DNA of 64,000 bases from Aliivibrio sp. S3MY1. Lineage in GTDB: Bacteria > Pseudomonadota > Gammaproteobacteria > Enterobacterales > Vibrionaceae. Location: contig NZ_JARACO010000002.1 in NCBI RefSeq assembly GCF_028765575.1, positions 154,733-218,732 on the forward strand. Reading direction: 5' to 3'. The translations under genes and the position numbers were made by a program. The notes under the pieces are model-generated. The model worked only from the letters and a program-made list of their open reading frames with translations, searched no databases and was not told where the DNA came from. Positions 27,700 to 36,663 of the stretch are shown piece after piece; the stretch's first letter is position 1, and each line of letters begins with the position of its first letter.

Positions 27700-29622
27700 A
27701 TGAAATATACCTTGACTGCTTTGCTTGCTTTATCTTTATTTGGGTGTGGTGGTGACAGCTCCACCGACAATAAAACCGTAGTTAATCATGTAACAACGCC
27801 AGAAAAAATAGTAAATCTTGATGGCATCAGTTTAAAGTCAATTATTTATCCAGACAAAATAAATGATTACTCTAACCAAGATCATTTAAAAATAGTCTTT
27901 TCTACAGATAATATTACAGATGGTTCAGAAACCATATCTTGCAATTGGATGATAGATAACATTACTGTTTCAAATGATTGTGAATATCTGTTGAAAGAAA
28001 ATGAACACCTTTTGCCTATTGTTGTATCAGCTCAACTTAATTATAAAGAACAAGTAACCGAGCCATTCATTAAAACATTTACTAAGGTATTTCCTATTCA
28101 ACAAGTTGAAAATAGTTATAGTAAAGTGACTCTTCTTAATACTGGTCAAGTTATAGAATGGAATCATATCCTCGATGGAGAATACGCTTATCAAGCAGAA
28201 AGACGCTTTGAAAAAATTCCATCTATAGATAATCATCAGTTTATCGCCATCTATGCACATGCTAATGCCTTCTCTGGTATAAAAAATAATGGTGACTTCT
28301 ACCTTTGGGGTCCAAAAATAAAAGATAATGTTGATTTAATTGATGCTATCAACGCTGAAGGAGTTAAAAAAGTCACTTCTGCAAATAACTATTTTTCAAT
28401 ATTAACCAATACAGGCAATGTTTATATTATTGGTAGTTCTAAAGGCACAACTAAAAAGTTAACTATCGATAATTGTATTGATATGTTAACGAGTGAAAGC
28501 AGTACTATTATTCAAACTGAAGAAGATAAAGCTTGCTTAATTGAAGATAGCGGAAAAATATCATGCAGTGATATACAAGGCGATATAAATAATCTTGTAG
28601 AGCTAAAATACGATTATAAAGGTAACTACGCGCTTTTAACTGATCAAGGCAATCTATATCGATGGGGAAAACTAGCAAAAGCACAAGGTGAATTAGTTAG
28701 CCAAAATGTAGAGACTATTATTGCAAATGATAGTGCTTTTGCTTTTCTTAGACTAGATGGAACCGTTGGTGCTTGGGGAAGCAGAACTCAAGGTGGTGAA
28801 TTCATCTATGATTATTATAGTTTTGAGCAAACTTACTTTAAAACCAGTAAGAAATGCGTACCTGTAAAAAATGATGTACCTGACTATGACTCAAGCGATA
28901 TATATGATCCTGATTATGAACCAGCTTATGATCCGATATGTGGCCGAGGTTATGAGCAAGTGTCTATTCCTGCGTATTATTCACCAGAAAAAAAACACTC
29001 TGAGCATAAATTAGATACTGAGCTGACCAATGTTAAAAAAATCGTTGGCGCGTCTGGTTCTTTCGCGGCGTTAACTCTTGATGGTGATGTTATTACATGG
29101 GGAACTATCTTCAGTGGAGGTAATATTTACTCAGATAAAGTTAACCATGCAAATGAATTAACCAATATCGTAGATATAAAAACAAACACAAACGGGTATT
29201 CAACCATACGACAAGATGGTGATATTACTTCATGGCAAGGAGTATGGGATATTACAGCCGAGATACAATTTGGTAAATATATTAAATATTATTATTATGA
29301 CCAAAATAGACCGAGTCATGTAGGGTTCTCTGATGCATTTATAAAAGCATCTCCAGATAATGTTACCTCTTTCACATCAAATGAAGGCGCTTATTTATTA
29401 ACAGAAGAAGCAAAGCGAGAATCCTCTCCTCACTTTATCCTTAACTCCTGGGGATTTAAAGAGCTTGGTGCTGGTTTAACAAATATAAAATTACCTGGGA
29501 AAGTTGATAAAGTATTCCCACATAAAACGGGGTTTACTATTTATACTGACCAAGGACATATTTATAACATTGATGTACCCAATGAGATCGCCGTGCTTAA
29601 AAAAATAGAAACGACGATTTAA
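27700..29622 (+). CDS. lipoprotein with RCC1/BLIP-II-like repeats
   Basis: A 640-residue predicted lipoprotein (MKYTLTALLALSLFGCGG, lipobox Cys16). After an N-terminal beta-rich domain of about 130 residues with a likely disulfide (SCNW...DCEY), it has about seven copies of a unit with a hydrophobic strand, then DxGxVxxWG: NNGDFYLWG, NTGNVYIIG, DQGNLYRWG, LDGTVGAWG, LDGDVITWG, QDGDITSWQ, DQGHIYNID. This is the RCC1-type seven-bladed propeller pattern, as also seen in the beta-lactamase inhibitor BLIP-II. An acidic, cysteine-containing insert (KKCVPVKND to DPICGRGYE) interrupts blades near residue 390-430. The gene is strikingly AT-rich. The function is unknown; surface or periplasmic binding is a guess. 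Confidence 0.75.
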   Translation: MKYTLTALLALSLFGCGGDSSTDNKTVVNHVTTPEKIVNLDGISLKSIIYPDKINDYSNQDHLKIVFSTDNITDGSETISCNWMIDNITVSNDCEYLLKENEHLLPIVVSAQLNYKEQVTEPFIKTFTKVFPIQQVENSYSKVTLLNTGQVIEWNHILDGEYAYQAERRFEKIPSIDNHQFIAIYAHANAFSGIKNNGDFYLWGPKIKDNVDLIDAINAEGVKKVTSANNYFSILTNTGNVYIIGSSKGTTKKLTIDNCIDMLTSESSTIIQTEEDKACLIEDSGKISCSDIQGDINNLVELKYDYKGNYALLTDQGNLYRWGKLAKAQGELVSQNVETIIANDSAFAFLRLDGTVGAWGSRTQGGEFIYDYYSFEQTYFKTSKKCVPVKNDVPDYDSSDIYDPDYEPAYDPICGRGYEQVSIPAYYSPEKKHSEHKLDTELTNVKKIVGASGSFAALTLDGDVITWGTIFSGGNIYSDKVNHANELTNIVDIKTNTNGYSTIRQDGDITSWQGVWDITAEIQFGKYIKYYYYDQNRPSHVGFSDAFIKASPDNVTSFTSNEGAYLLTEEAKRESSPHFILNSWGFKELGAGLTNIKLPGKVDKVFPHKTGFTIYTDQGHIYNIDVPNEIAVLKKIETTI

Positions 29623-29640
29623 GAGATAAAAAACAAATGC

Positions 29641-29676
29641 GTGGATATGGTCTTTGTATTGACCATATCCACTTTT
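29641..29676. terminator. strong hairpin between the lipoprotein gene and cpdP
   Basis: Perfect 12-base arms GTGGATATGGTC (29641-29652) and GACCATATCCAC (29661-29672) with TTTT after it; only short T-runs on either strand, but the position between converging genes fits a shared terminator. Confidence 0.65.
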
Positions 29677-29688
29677 ACAATGACTTTT

Positions 29689-30681
29689 TTAAAACTGCAA
29701 TGAATCACCTTGCTCAGGAAAAATAAAGTTTACACCTAAATTATTTGCTTCTGCTAACTGCTTTTTGATAATCACTTTAGGATCTTCACTATTCTTTAAG
29801 CTGTATTTGATGTGACTTATGACTACGTTTAGATCTTTTAAAGAGCCTTTACCATTAATTCCTTCAAGCACACTTAATTCTTTAACTAACCAGTTTGGCG
29901 TTAAATGTCCAAATAAAGATTTATCTGGAGTTTCGTTGGTAAAAGAAACTTCAATAATAATCCCCTTTAACTTCTCTTGTTTTACAAAAGGAGCTAAAGC
30001 AGACCACGTCGTTTTCATTGCCGAACTTTTCTCTACTTCATCAGGCCCTGTATCACCAAAATAAGCAAATACATCCCCTTCACTATCTTTTAGAATAAAT
30101 ACCGTAGATTGCCCACCAGAATGAGACAAAGGCAATGACATCACACTCATTGTTGTTTCAGCTATCGGACTCCAAACACCTGGTTGAAGATCCACATAAT
30201 TGTATTTATTCAATTTAAAACCATCGCCTTTATTACCAAAATTAGGCCATGCTGACCAATTAAAGTAATTCTTCATAAGATCTTTATTTGTCGCTTCTAA
30301 TCCATAGATCGGTTTTTTACTGTCATCAGGAGAAGAGATAATTAAACCCGCAACATGGTCTAAATGCGCATGACTAATAAAGTAGCCCTTAATCTTATCC
30401 TTTAATAAGTAACCTACTTTTGTATAGGGAGAGTCATCTGGTACGGTAATATCTTTAAACGCACCTTTCTGCTCTGAAACAATTAACCCATTAACAACAG
30501 AGCCTGCATCAAGCATGACAAAATGAGAATCAGCCTCACTTTTAATTAAAAAAGCTGTTAAATTACCGTCTTGGATCCCTCCTTTACTCCCTAACGTAAC
30601 GGTATCAAAACTCGCTGATTGAGCCGAAAAAGAAAATACAGACAAACACGTAAATAACACTGCCAATTTATTTTTAAACAT
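29689..30681 (-). CDS. cpdP: periplasmic 3',5'-cyclic-nucleotide phosphodiesterase CpdP (class II)
   Basis: Hydrolyses cAMP and cGMP outside the cytoplasm. The 330-residue length and a 22-23-residue signal peptide (ending SFSAQSA) match the V. fischeri CpdP described in the literature. The class II phosphodiesterase/metallo-beta-lactamase metal motif HAHLDH is at residues 104-109, with further ligands in LPLSHSGGQST, YFGDTGPDE and VSFTNE...GHLTP. AAGG lies a few bases before the ATG. It converges on the RCC1-like lipoprotein gene. Extracellular cAMP use as nutrient source is the role proposed for the family. Confidence 0.93.
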   Translation of the reverse strand: MFKNKLAVLFTCLSVFSFSAQSASFDTVTLGSKGGIQDGNLTAFLIKSEADSHFVMLDAGSVVNGLIVSEQKGAFKDITVPDDSPYTKVGYLLKDKIKGYFISHAHLDHVAGLIISSPDDSKKPIYGLEATNKDLMKNYFNWSAWPNFGNKGDGFKLNKYNYVDLQPGVWSPIAETTMSVMSLPLSHSGGQSTVFILKDSEGDVFAYFGDTGPDEVEKSSAMKTTWSALAPFVKQEKLKGIIIEVSFTNETPDKSLFGHLTPNWLVKELSVLEGINGKGSLKDLNVVISHIKYSLKNSEDPKVIIKKQLAEANNLGVNFIFPEQGDSLQF

Positions 30682-30770
30682 AGCTAACCTTAATACTATT
30701 GCACACCCTTGTGCTCAGTCAGATAATACAATGAGATAATTAAATGGTGTATTAAATATTTAATACTATT

Positions 30771-31055
30771 GATAAGAAAGTAATTATCTGGGGTAATTTA
30801 TCAATGGGAGATAACATTTACCATTCAGCATTGTCATTACCAGATGCACTGCAACAAAAACTGATTGTAGCTACCGAGGCGAGTAAAACATTTGGTTTGT
30901 CTTCAGTGCGTATTTCTAATTTAATGCTCCCAAATCAAGAGTTAAAAGCACATTTAGATGCTCAAGGTTCTGGCTTTATTCGCTTAAACTTAGGTTGCCC
31001 TCATGAAGTACTCGTTCAAGTGATTCAGCGAATTAAAGTAGCGTTGAGTAGTTAA
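30771..31055 (+). pseudogene. remnant of a MalY/PatB-type aminotransferase
   Basis: An open stretch of about 95 codons that joins two separated parts of a PLP-dependent C-S lyase. VATEASKTFGLSSVRISNLMLPN is the pyridoxal-lysine region (SKTF) of the fold-type I enzymes; it is followed directly by GSGFIRLNLGCPHEVL, which belongs near the C-terminus (substrate Arg in RLNLG). About 150 residues between them and some 200 at the N-terminus are missing. Upstream codons (WGNLSMGDN) continue the similarity beyond the ATG at 30804, with a stop just before. The enzyme cannot be active. Its neighbour is a MalI remnant, as malY and malI are neighbours in E. coli. Confidence 0.7.
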
Positions 31056-31136
31056 GTGAATTACCATAATCTCTAAAACAAAAAAGCCGCTTAATGAACG
31101 GCCCCCAATAATAGGCCAAGCAACTGAGTGAATATC

Positions 31137-31337
31137 CTAATTATCTCCCACTGTTAGCGTTTCATTTTGCTTTCTAAATTGTTCCGGAGTTACTCCAGTA
31201 TGCTTTCGAAACATTTTAATAAAAGAAGACCCTTGGCTATAACCAAGCTGATACGCTATTTCATTAATACTTATGGATTCTTTCAATAGTGTCATTGCTT
31301 TAACTAATTTTGCTCTCTGCCGCCAATCATTAAAGAT
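31137..31337 (-). pseudogene. C-terminal remnant of an AraC-family regulator
   Basis: On the minus strand about 60 codons encode WRQRAKLVKAMTLLKE, then INEIAYQLGYSQGSSFIKMF and RKHTGVTPEQFRKQ up to a TAG at 31137-31139. This is the second helix-turn-helix of AraC proteins and their normal C-terminal end. Upstream a stop (31338-31340) ends the frame at once, so the first HTH and the sensor domain are lost. The break coincides with the beginning of the MalI-like fragment on the other strand. Confidence 0.7.
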
Positions 31338-31616
31338 TTAAATTTACCGATAGTGTGTGTAGCTCGAGCCAAAGTAGGACAACAAATTGACTTTGTTGGG
31401 CCAGATAATATGCAAGCGGCTAAAATCGCTATCATAGGATTTGATGATGTGCCTGAAGCTGAATTAATTCAACCATCACTCACCTTTGTATCATCCCCTA
31501 TTCGAGACATTGGTCGACAAGCAGGACATCGATTAATTCATCAAATCAACAATAAAGACAGCGCACCTCAAAGTTTAATTTTAAACCCAGAATTAATTGC
31601 TCGTGATTCAGCTTAG
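31323..31616 (+). pseudogene. remnant of a LacI-family (MalI-like) repressor
   Basis: About 95 codons from the ligand-binding half of a LacI-type repressor. DLNLPIVCVARA and IDFVGPDNMQAAK match the MalI segment around VGPDN; then the frame jumps to IAIIGFDDVPEAELIQPSLT, which is normally about 80 residues further on, and ends LILNPELIARDS as LacI proteins do. The DNA-binding domain and the middle are gone. No plausible start is present; the GTG at 31353 is accidental. It adjoins an AraC remnant on the opposite strand. Confidence 0.7.
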
Positions 31617-31697
31617 TCATCTGTTTTATAAATAAAAATCACATATAAAAGAGAAATATTTGGGTTAGTAATATGTAATTACAAGCCCAAATATGCA

Positions 31698-32570
31698 CTA
31701 TCCACGCAACTTATGCCTCACTTGACTAAAGCGATAGAAAATCAAAGACAGAAGCAATAAACCACAACCAACCAGTTTATTTAACGGCATCGATTCATCA
31801 TATATCCAAACACTAAGTAGCATTGTCCAGATAGGTTCAAGTAACATTAGGATGGCCGCATTAGTCGGTGTTACCCATTTCTGCCCTATCGTTTGCAATA
31901 AATAGCGCAGACTCGTTGCAAGCAACACACTTAATACGACCCACTTCCACGTAATTAGGCTCACCTCTTGTGGCCATGTTTCTAATAAAAGTGATAACAC
32001 GACACCCAAGCAACCAACCGTAAATAGTTGTAATGTCGTTAATAAAATCGTCGGTAAACTGGCCGAATACTTACTGTTAAAATTAAAATGTGTCGCAAGA
32101 CCTATTGCTGCACAGATAAACCATATTTGACTTGCCGATACATTCCACCCATCATTCCATGCTAATAAGAACAGGCCAGAAATAGCAATTGGCAACGCAA
32201 ACCAAAATGCTCTTGGAGGCCTATTACCAAACAGTGGCCAAGCAAGTAAAGGAACAAATAGCATAGAGAGGCTCATAATAAATGCCCCTTTACCTAAAGT
32301 GTCGCTGATTGATATTGCATGTATCCAACAAAATAAGGCTGAAGAAAGTAATACGCCAACCCCCATAGAACGAAGACAATCTTGCCATAATGCTTTTTTC
32401 AAGGCACTAAAACAAAATGGCAATAAACACAGTGAGGCCATAACAAAACGAATGCCAATAAAAGCAAACGGAGGTAGCTCTTGGATTGCCTCTTTTGAGA
32501 AAACCCATCCAGCCCCAGCCAAAAGAGTGGTGATAATTAAAACAGGCTCAGCACGAAGTTTAGTTAGCAT
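31698..32570 (-). CDS. EamA/DMT-family transporter
   Basis: A 290-residue inner-membrane permease with ten predicted helices arranged as two EamA repeats (GAGWVFSKEAIQELPPFAFIGIRF in the first; TNAAILMLLEPIWTMLLSVWIYDE in the second), as in drug/metabolite exporters. The substrate cannot be told. The arrangement of charged residues (RFVMASL after helix 2) and the C-terminal basic tail (RFSQVRHKLRG) fit an Nin-Cin topology. The gene lies next to the broken mal-like genes on the opposite strand, with an AT-rich hairpin (ATATTTGGG/CCCAAATAT, near 31658-31695) after its stop. Confidence 0.82.
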   Translation of the reverse strand: MLTKLRAEPVLIITTLLAGAGWVFSKEAIQELPPFAFIGIRFVMASLCLLPFCFSALKKALWQDCLRSMGVGVLLSSALFCWIHAISISDTLGKGAFIMSLSMLFVPLLAWPLFGNRPPRAFWFALPIAISGLFLLAWNDGWNVSASQIWFICAAIGLATHFNFNSKYSASLPTILLTTLQLFTVGCLGVVLSLLLETWPQEVSLITWKWVVLSVLLATSLRYLLQTIGQKWVTPTNAAILMLLEPIWTMLLSVWIYDESMPLNKLVGCGLLLLSLIFYRFSQVRHKLRG

Positions 32571-32670
32571 AAAGACACTTAATAGTGATGAAGACAGAAA
32601 ATGGTGGGTATTTTAATACGCATCAAGCGAGACATACAGATTTATAAACTAATTTATCATTTAGTCGTAA

Positions 32671-32709
32671 TAAAAAAAGAGCATATTGAAATTATCAACG
32701 TGCTCTTTA
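32671..32709 (-). terminator. terminator of the dcuC-pepT operon
   Basis: AGAGCA (32678-32683) and TGCTCT (32701-32706) plus an outer A/T extension; on the minus strand the hairpin ends in seven T, 48 bases after pepT. Confidence 0.75.
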
Positions 32710-32753
32710 ATATATTATTAGCCCACAAGCGTTACGCTGTCACTAAAGCCTTA

Positions 32754-34007
32754 TTATTTATGCCCTTCTGCCGTGATCTTTATAACCTCTACCACCACAT
32801 TACTTGCTGCTTTTAATGAGTTCACTGGCAAATATTCATAAATAGAATGGAAGTTATGTGCCCCAGTAAATATGTTCGGACATGGTAATCCTTTCTGTGA
32901 CAATACCGCACCATCATAGCCACCACGCATAGGCACCGCCTTCATCGTAATGCCATTTCTCTCATACGATTCTTTGGCGATAGTAATAGGAAAGCTAGCA
33001 TCCCCTTCCAAACTGTTTGCTACATTCTCATAGCGATCACTTAGGTTGATAGAGATACTTGACTCACCCCATAACTTCGCACAGCTGTCTGACAGATTTT
33101 GTAAAAATGTCATGCGATCACGATATCCATCTTTATAAAAATCGCGCACATCCATTTTAAGTATCGTTTTAGCACTGTTGCCAGATAACTCTTTCACCCA
33201 ATAATAGCCTTCACGACCTTCAGTATATTGAGGCGCTTCACCACCTGGCAGCATACTAATGAATTGATGAGCCATTAATAACGAGTTCTTTAGCTTCCCT
33301 TTTGCAGACATTGGGTGTGCAGATTGCCCAGTAAACGTAATGATTGCATCACCGGCATTCCAATTTTCATGAACAAACTCACCAATGCCACAACAATCAA
33401 GCGTGTAACCAAAATCAGCACCGAAGCTTTCTACATTAAACGCTTTAGCCCCTCGTAAGCCTTGCTCTTCATCAGGAACAAAAGCGACTTTGACCGTTCC
33501 ATGAGGAATATCAGGATTCGCCTTTAACACTTGCAGTGCATTCATGATTGCAGCAATCGCGGCTTTATCATCAGCACCTAATAAACTTGTTCCATCCGTT
33601 ACAATAATATCATCGCCAATGTAATCCACTAATTCAGGAAACTCAGTCTCTTTTAAGAAGATATTTTCTCCTGCATTCAAACAGATATCACCGCCTTGAT
33701 AATTCACAATGTGTGCTTTTGTATCATTGCTTTGCTCTGCACTCGTATCTAAATGCGCAAAGAAAGAAACCGTAGGAATAGGTTTTGACTCTTCGCTTGT
33801 TTCTATATTTGCAGGTAATGTCGCCGTCAATATTGCAGTATCACGTAGAACAACGTCTTCCATCCCTAAAGCAGTCAGCTCTTTTGCTAATAATTGAGCA
33901 AGAACCATTTGACCATCAGAAGAAGGCATAATGCCCGCCGCGCCTTTCTCTCTGCTCGTTGTTGTATTAATGCGTGTGTAACTTAAAAAACGTTCAATAA
34001 TATCCAT
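32754..34007 (-). CDS. pepT: peptidase T (aminotripeptidase)
   Basis: Cytoplasmic zinc tripeptidase of family M20. The start is taken at the ATG at 34005-34007 (MDIIERFLSYTRINTTT) with GGAG seven bases upstream; a longer frame exists but adds 20 residues with no homology. The 417 residues hold the M20 metal ligands: HLDT (first zinc and Asp), DGTSLLGADDKAAIA, PDEEQGLRGA (catalytic Glu-Glu), DCCGIGEF and the late His in GAHNFHSIYE. It lies 63 bases after dcuC, so the pair probably forms one operon; both are linked to anaerobic growth in enterics. Confidence 0.95.
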   Translation of the reverse strand: MDIIERFLSYTRINTTTSREKGAAGIMPSSDGQMVLAQLLAKELTALGMEDVVLRDTAILTATLPANIETSEESKPIPTVSFFAHLDTSAEQSNDTKAHIVNYQGGDICLNAGENIFLKETEFPELVDYIGDDIIVTDGTSLLGADDKAAIAAIMNALQVLKANPDIPHGTVKVAFVPDEEQGLRGAKAFNVESFGADFGYTLDCCGIGEFVHENWNAGDAIITFTGQSAHPMSAKGKLKNSLLMAHQFISMLPGGEAPQYTEGREGYYWVKELSGNSAKTILKMDVRDFYKDGYRDRMTFLQNLSDSCAKLWGESSISINLSDRYENVANSLEGDASFPITIAKESYERNGITMKAVPMRGGYDGAVLSQKGLPCPNIFTGAHNFHSIYEYLPVNSLKAASNVVVEVIKITAEGHK

Positions 34008-34070
34008 GGGTAACTCCAATGCTTTATTCATTCTCAATAAATATTCGATAACATACGATGTGTTCAACCA

Positions 34071-35432
34071 TCACACTAAAATCTGTGAACAAATTAGTAC
34101 GGTAATCAAACCACCCGTCATTGGGATAATGGTTCGTTTAGCTAACTCAATTGGTGATACGTTTGCCACACCCGCACACGCAATAACCACACCTGCAACT
34201 GGAGAAGCTGAACGCATTAAACCTGCTGCTAGTTGCATAGGAAGCGCAACATGAGCTGCCGCCGTACCAACTTGAGCAGCCACATCTGGTGCTAAGTTTG
34301 AGAAGCTAAAGAATGAGGCGTTACCAGAACCAGACAGCATGGTGACAAGAACAATGATAATCACAAGAACAAGAACCATGGCTAAATACCCTAATCCCAT
34401 ATTTGATGCAGAGTCGAGTAATAAAGCAATAAAACCAATCGTTGTTAAACCGGTAACGAATACTTGTGCCGAGATAATTAAACTGACCACGCCAGTAAAT
34501 ACGTTACCCATGCCTTCTAAATACACCTTTAAAGAAGCCGCGACTTCTTTGCCATCACGGGTATAAAGATAATCACACACCATTGCGATAAACAAAGAGA
34601 TAAACATAGCTGTCACTACATCCATACGAACCGATGTCACCGCAAATTTACTGAAGGTTAATAGAAGCAATAATGGCAATACAGGTAAAATTGCGAACCA
34701 CTTAGGCGCTTTACGTTGCTCTTTAGCATCAAGATTGAACTCATGAGTCACGCCTTTCTCTTCGTCTTTTTTATCAAAGTAACGCTGACAAACATAATGC
34801 AGAGCAGCAATCACTGCCATTGCTGCCATAGCAACTGGAAGTTGGTAACTTGCAAAATACGTCGCTACATCAATACCAGACACTTCAGCCGCTTTGTTTG
34901 CTGCAGAAGACGCAGGACCTAAATCTAAACAACCAGTCGTAGCGACCACCGCAGCCGCTGCTGCAGGGTTACAACCAACACCAACAAGCACTGGATACAT
35001 AGCGATAAGTAATAACAACGCTAGCCCTGTAGCACTTGGAATAAAGATATTGATCAACTGACCAATAATGTAAGCAAATGCCAACACTAAATATGGGTTT
35101 TTAATATAAGAAAGCGGTTTAGTCGCAATTTGCACCATCGCATTTGCCGCACCAATGTGACCCATGTATTTAGAGAAACCACCAACCGCCATGATGATAA
35201 GACCTAGCTTCGCAAGGGTTGATGATGAAATAACTTTTATGACTTCAAAAAAATCAACAATGATCGACCCTGTTGGTGTGCCACCTTTAGGTAAAAAATC
35301 GGTCGTTCCATTAAGAACACCCAAACCTATCATTAATAAACCAGACAGAAATAATACCGCCTGAGTATTGTATTTTTTTATAATAAAATACCCGACACCA
35401 CATATTATTGGTAACGCTAGAAAAGTAATCAT
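34071..35432 (-). CDS. DcuC-family C4-dicarboxylate transporter
   Basis: A membrane carrier of 453 residues with about twelve helices. I choose the ATG at 35430-35432 (MITFLALPIICGVGYF) because GAGG sits six bases upstream; the ATG four codons earlier contains that site. Family marks are NIFIPSATGLALLLLIAMYPVL and the symmetric GSGNASFFSFSNLAP loop, both typical of DcuC, which exports succinate during anaerobic fumarate respiration; some relatives carry other substrates, including peptides-derived acids. Together with pepT it suggests a peptide or amino-acid use operon under an RpiR regulator. Confidence 0.87.
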   Translation of the reverse strand: MITFLALPIICGVGYFIIKKYNTQAVLFLSGLLMIGLGVLNGTTDFLPKGGTPTGSIIVDFFEVIKVISSSTLAKLGLIIMAVGGFSKYMGHIGAANAMVQIATKPLSYIKNPYLVLAFAYIIGQLINIFIPSATGLALLLLIAMYPVLVGVGCNPAAAAAVVATTGCLDLGPASSAANKAAEVSGIDVATYFASYQLPVAMAAMAVIAALHYVCQRYFDKKDEEKGVTHEFNLDAKEQRKAPKWFAILPVLPLLLLLTFSKFAVTSVRMDVVTAMFISLFIAMVCDYLYTRDGKEVAASLKVYLEGMGNVFTGVVSLIISAQVFVTGLTTIGFIALLLDSASNMGLGYLAMVLVLVIIIVLVTMLSGSGNASFFSFSNLAPDVAAQVGTAAAHVALPMQLAAGLMRSASPVAGVVIACAGVANVSPIELAKRTIIPMTGGLITVLICSQILV

Positions 35433-35562
35433 AACAAACCTCATTATATTATAAATATAGAATAGAGATGCTCATTAAATAAAATAAGCATAAATTAAAA
35501 GTGCAACAATTCCCTGCCAGTAAATAACAGCAGTTATATTTTCATTTTATTTCATTAAATCT

Positions 35563-36450
35563 TTATTTAGTAAAAATACTAAACTCGTCAAATAACCCTT
35601 CGATACGCTGAAATCGATCGTTTTTTTCTTTTTGTTTCGATAAGCCTTTAATAAAAGCCTCAATTAATGCAAACCCTGAGGCTCTATTATTAAAGAAGCC
35701 ATCACTTGCACTCTCGACAGCAAACTGGATATCACAATAAGCCACAAAAGGGTTTACAGGCTGATCAGTCACTAAAATAATTCGTCCACCAAATTGATGG
35801 AACCATTTAACTAAACGTATCGTTATGGTTGAAAATCGATGATAAGAAATAGCAAATAAAATATCGTCTTTACTCACATCTACCAGTTGATGCGGTAATG
35901 TTGAAATATCGGCTTTTAGCCACACCACATCTTTACGTAAGTATCTTGCTAACAAGTAAAAATAATTTGCTAACGCCTCTGATGACGCACTACCAATAAC
36001 GTATAACTTCCCTTTCGGATCTTGCATATATTCAATAGCACGATCAAAGTCAGCCTCAGAGAGCATCTCGAAGGTTCTCGTCATATTAGACATGACTTCA
36101 TCATAATGATTTTTTAGTACATTATTTTTATTATCAGTAGGTTGAAGCGTTTCATAGCGCTCTACTGGTGTAGTCAGTGTTAATGCTAAATCATCAGCAA
36201 CGTGCTTTTTAAACTCTAAAAAACCGCTAAAACCTAAATGCTGTAGAAAACGTCCTAATGTCGCCTTCCCTACGCCTATTTGCTTGCATAGCTCATCAAT
36301 TTTAGCAAATGGCAACATGGTGTAATGCTTCATAAAATACTGAGTAATACGCTTTTCTGCCTCGGTTAGCGCCCCCAATCCATTTACTGCATTAATGAAG
36401 TCTTTTTTATCCACGGGGATTATTTCCCAAATATGTAATCTATGGGACAT
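35563..36450 (-). CDS. RpiR/MurR-family transcriptional regulator
   Basis: 295 residues: an N-terminal HTH_6 domain (residues 17-90; LTEAEKRITQYFMKHY, FAKIDELCKQIGVGKATLGRFL) and a C-terminal SIS sugar-phosphate-binding domain (KLYVIGSASSEALANYFYLLARYL...FAISYHRFST). The SIS motif normally contains GxSx; here it reads GSASSEA and YHRFST, so the ligand may be unusual. It lies upstream of dcuC-pepT on the same strand, 130 bases away, and is the likely regulator of that operon. Several GGGAA/TTCCC half sites surround its own start. Confidence 0.9.
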   Translation of the reverse strand: MSHRLHIWEIIPVDKKDFINAVNGLGALTEAEKRITQYFMKHYTMLPFAKIDELCKQIGVGKATLGRFLQHLGFSGFLEFKKHVADDLALTLTTPVERYETLQPTDNKNNVLKNHYDEVMSNMTRTFEMLSEADFDRAIEYMQDPKGKLYVIGSASSEALANYFYLLARYLRKDVVWLKADISTLPHQLVDVSKDDILFAISYHRFSTITIRLVKWFHQFGGRIILVTDQPVNPFVAYCDIQFAVESASDGFFNNRASGFALIEAFIKGLSKQKEKNDRFQRIEGLFDEFSIFTK

Positions 36451-36478
36451 ATTTCCACCAATGGCATGATACTTTCAA

Positions 36479-36495
36479 GGGAATTAAATTTTCCC
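36479..36495. promoter_or_regulatory. candidate operator upstream of the rpiR-type gene
   Basis: 17-base palindrome GGGAA-TTAAATT-TTCCC located 29 bases before the start codon; a further TTTCCC and GGGAC lie just inside the gene start. It looks like a self-operator, but no second copy was confirmed at dcuC. Confidence 0.4.
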
Positions 36496-36600
36496 ATACT
36501 TAAATTGTGACAAACGCATATAAAAAGTAAGGATTTAACATATTGTTAAAATAACGCTAATAAAACGCAAGTGAATAGTGAAGATGCCTGATTTTATCGC

Positions 36601-36632
36601 AAAAAAAAGGCCACTACATTTAGTGGCCTTTA
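36601..36632 (-). terminator. terminator of the LysM lipoprotein gene
   Basis: GGCCACTA (36609-36616) pairs with TAGTGGCC (36621-36628) and is followed on the minus strand by eight T. Confidence 0.85.
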
Positions 36633-36663
36633 TCATGATTTAGTATTAACTAAGCAAATATAA

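Noticed and set aside
30804..31055. 83-residue protein as a functional small gene
   Set aside because: It fuses two distant parts of a PLP enzyme and similarity continues upstream of its ATG, so it is a deletion remnant.
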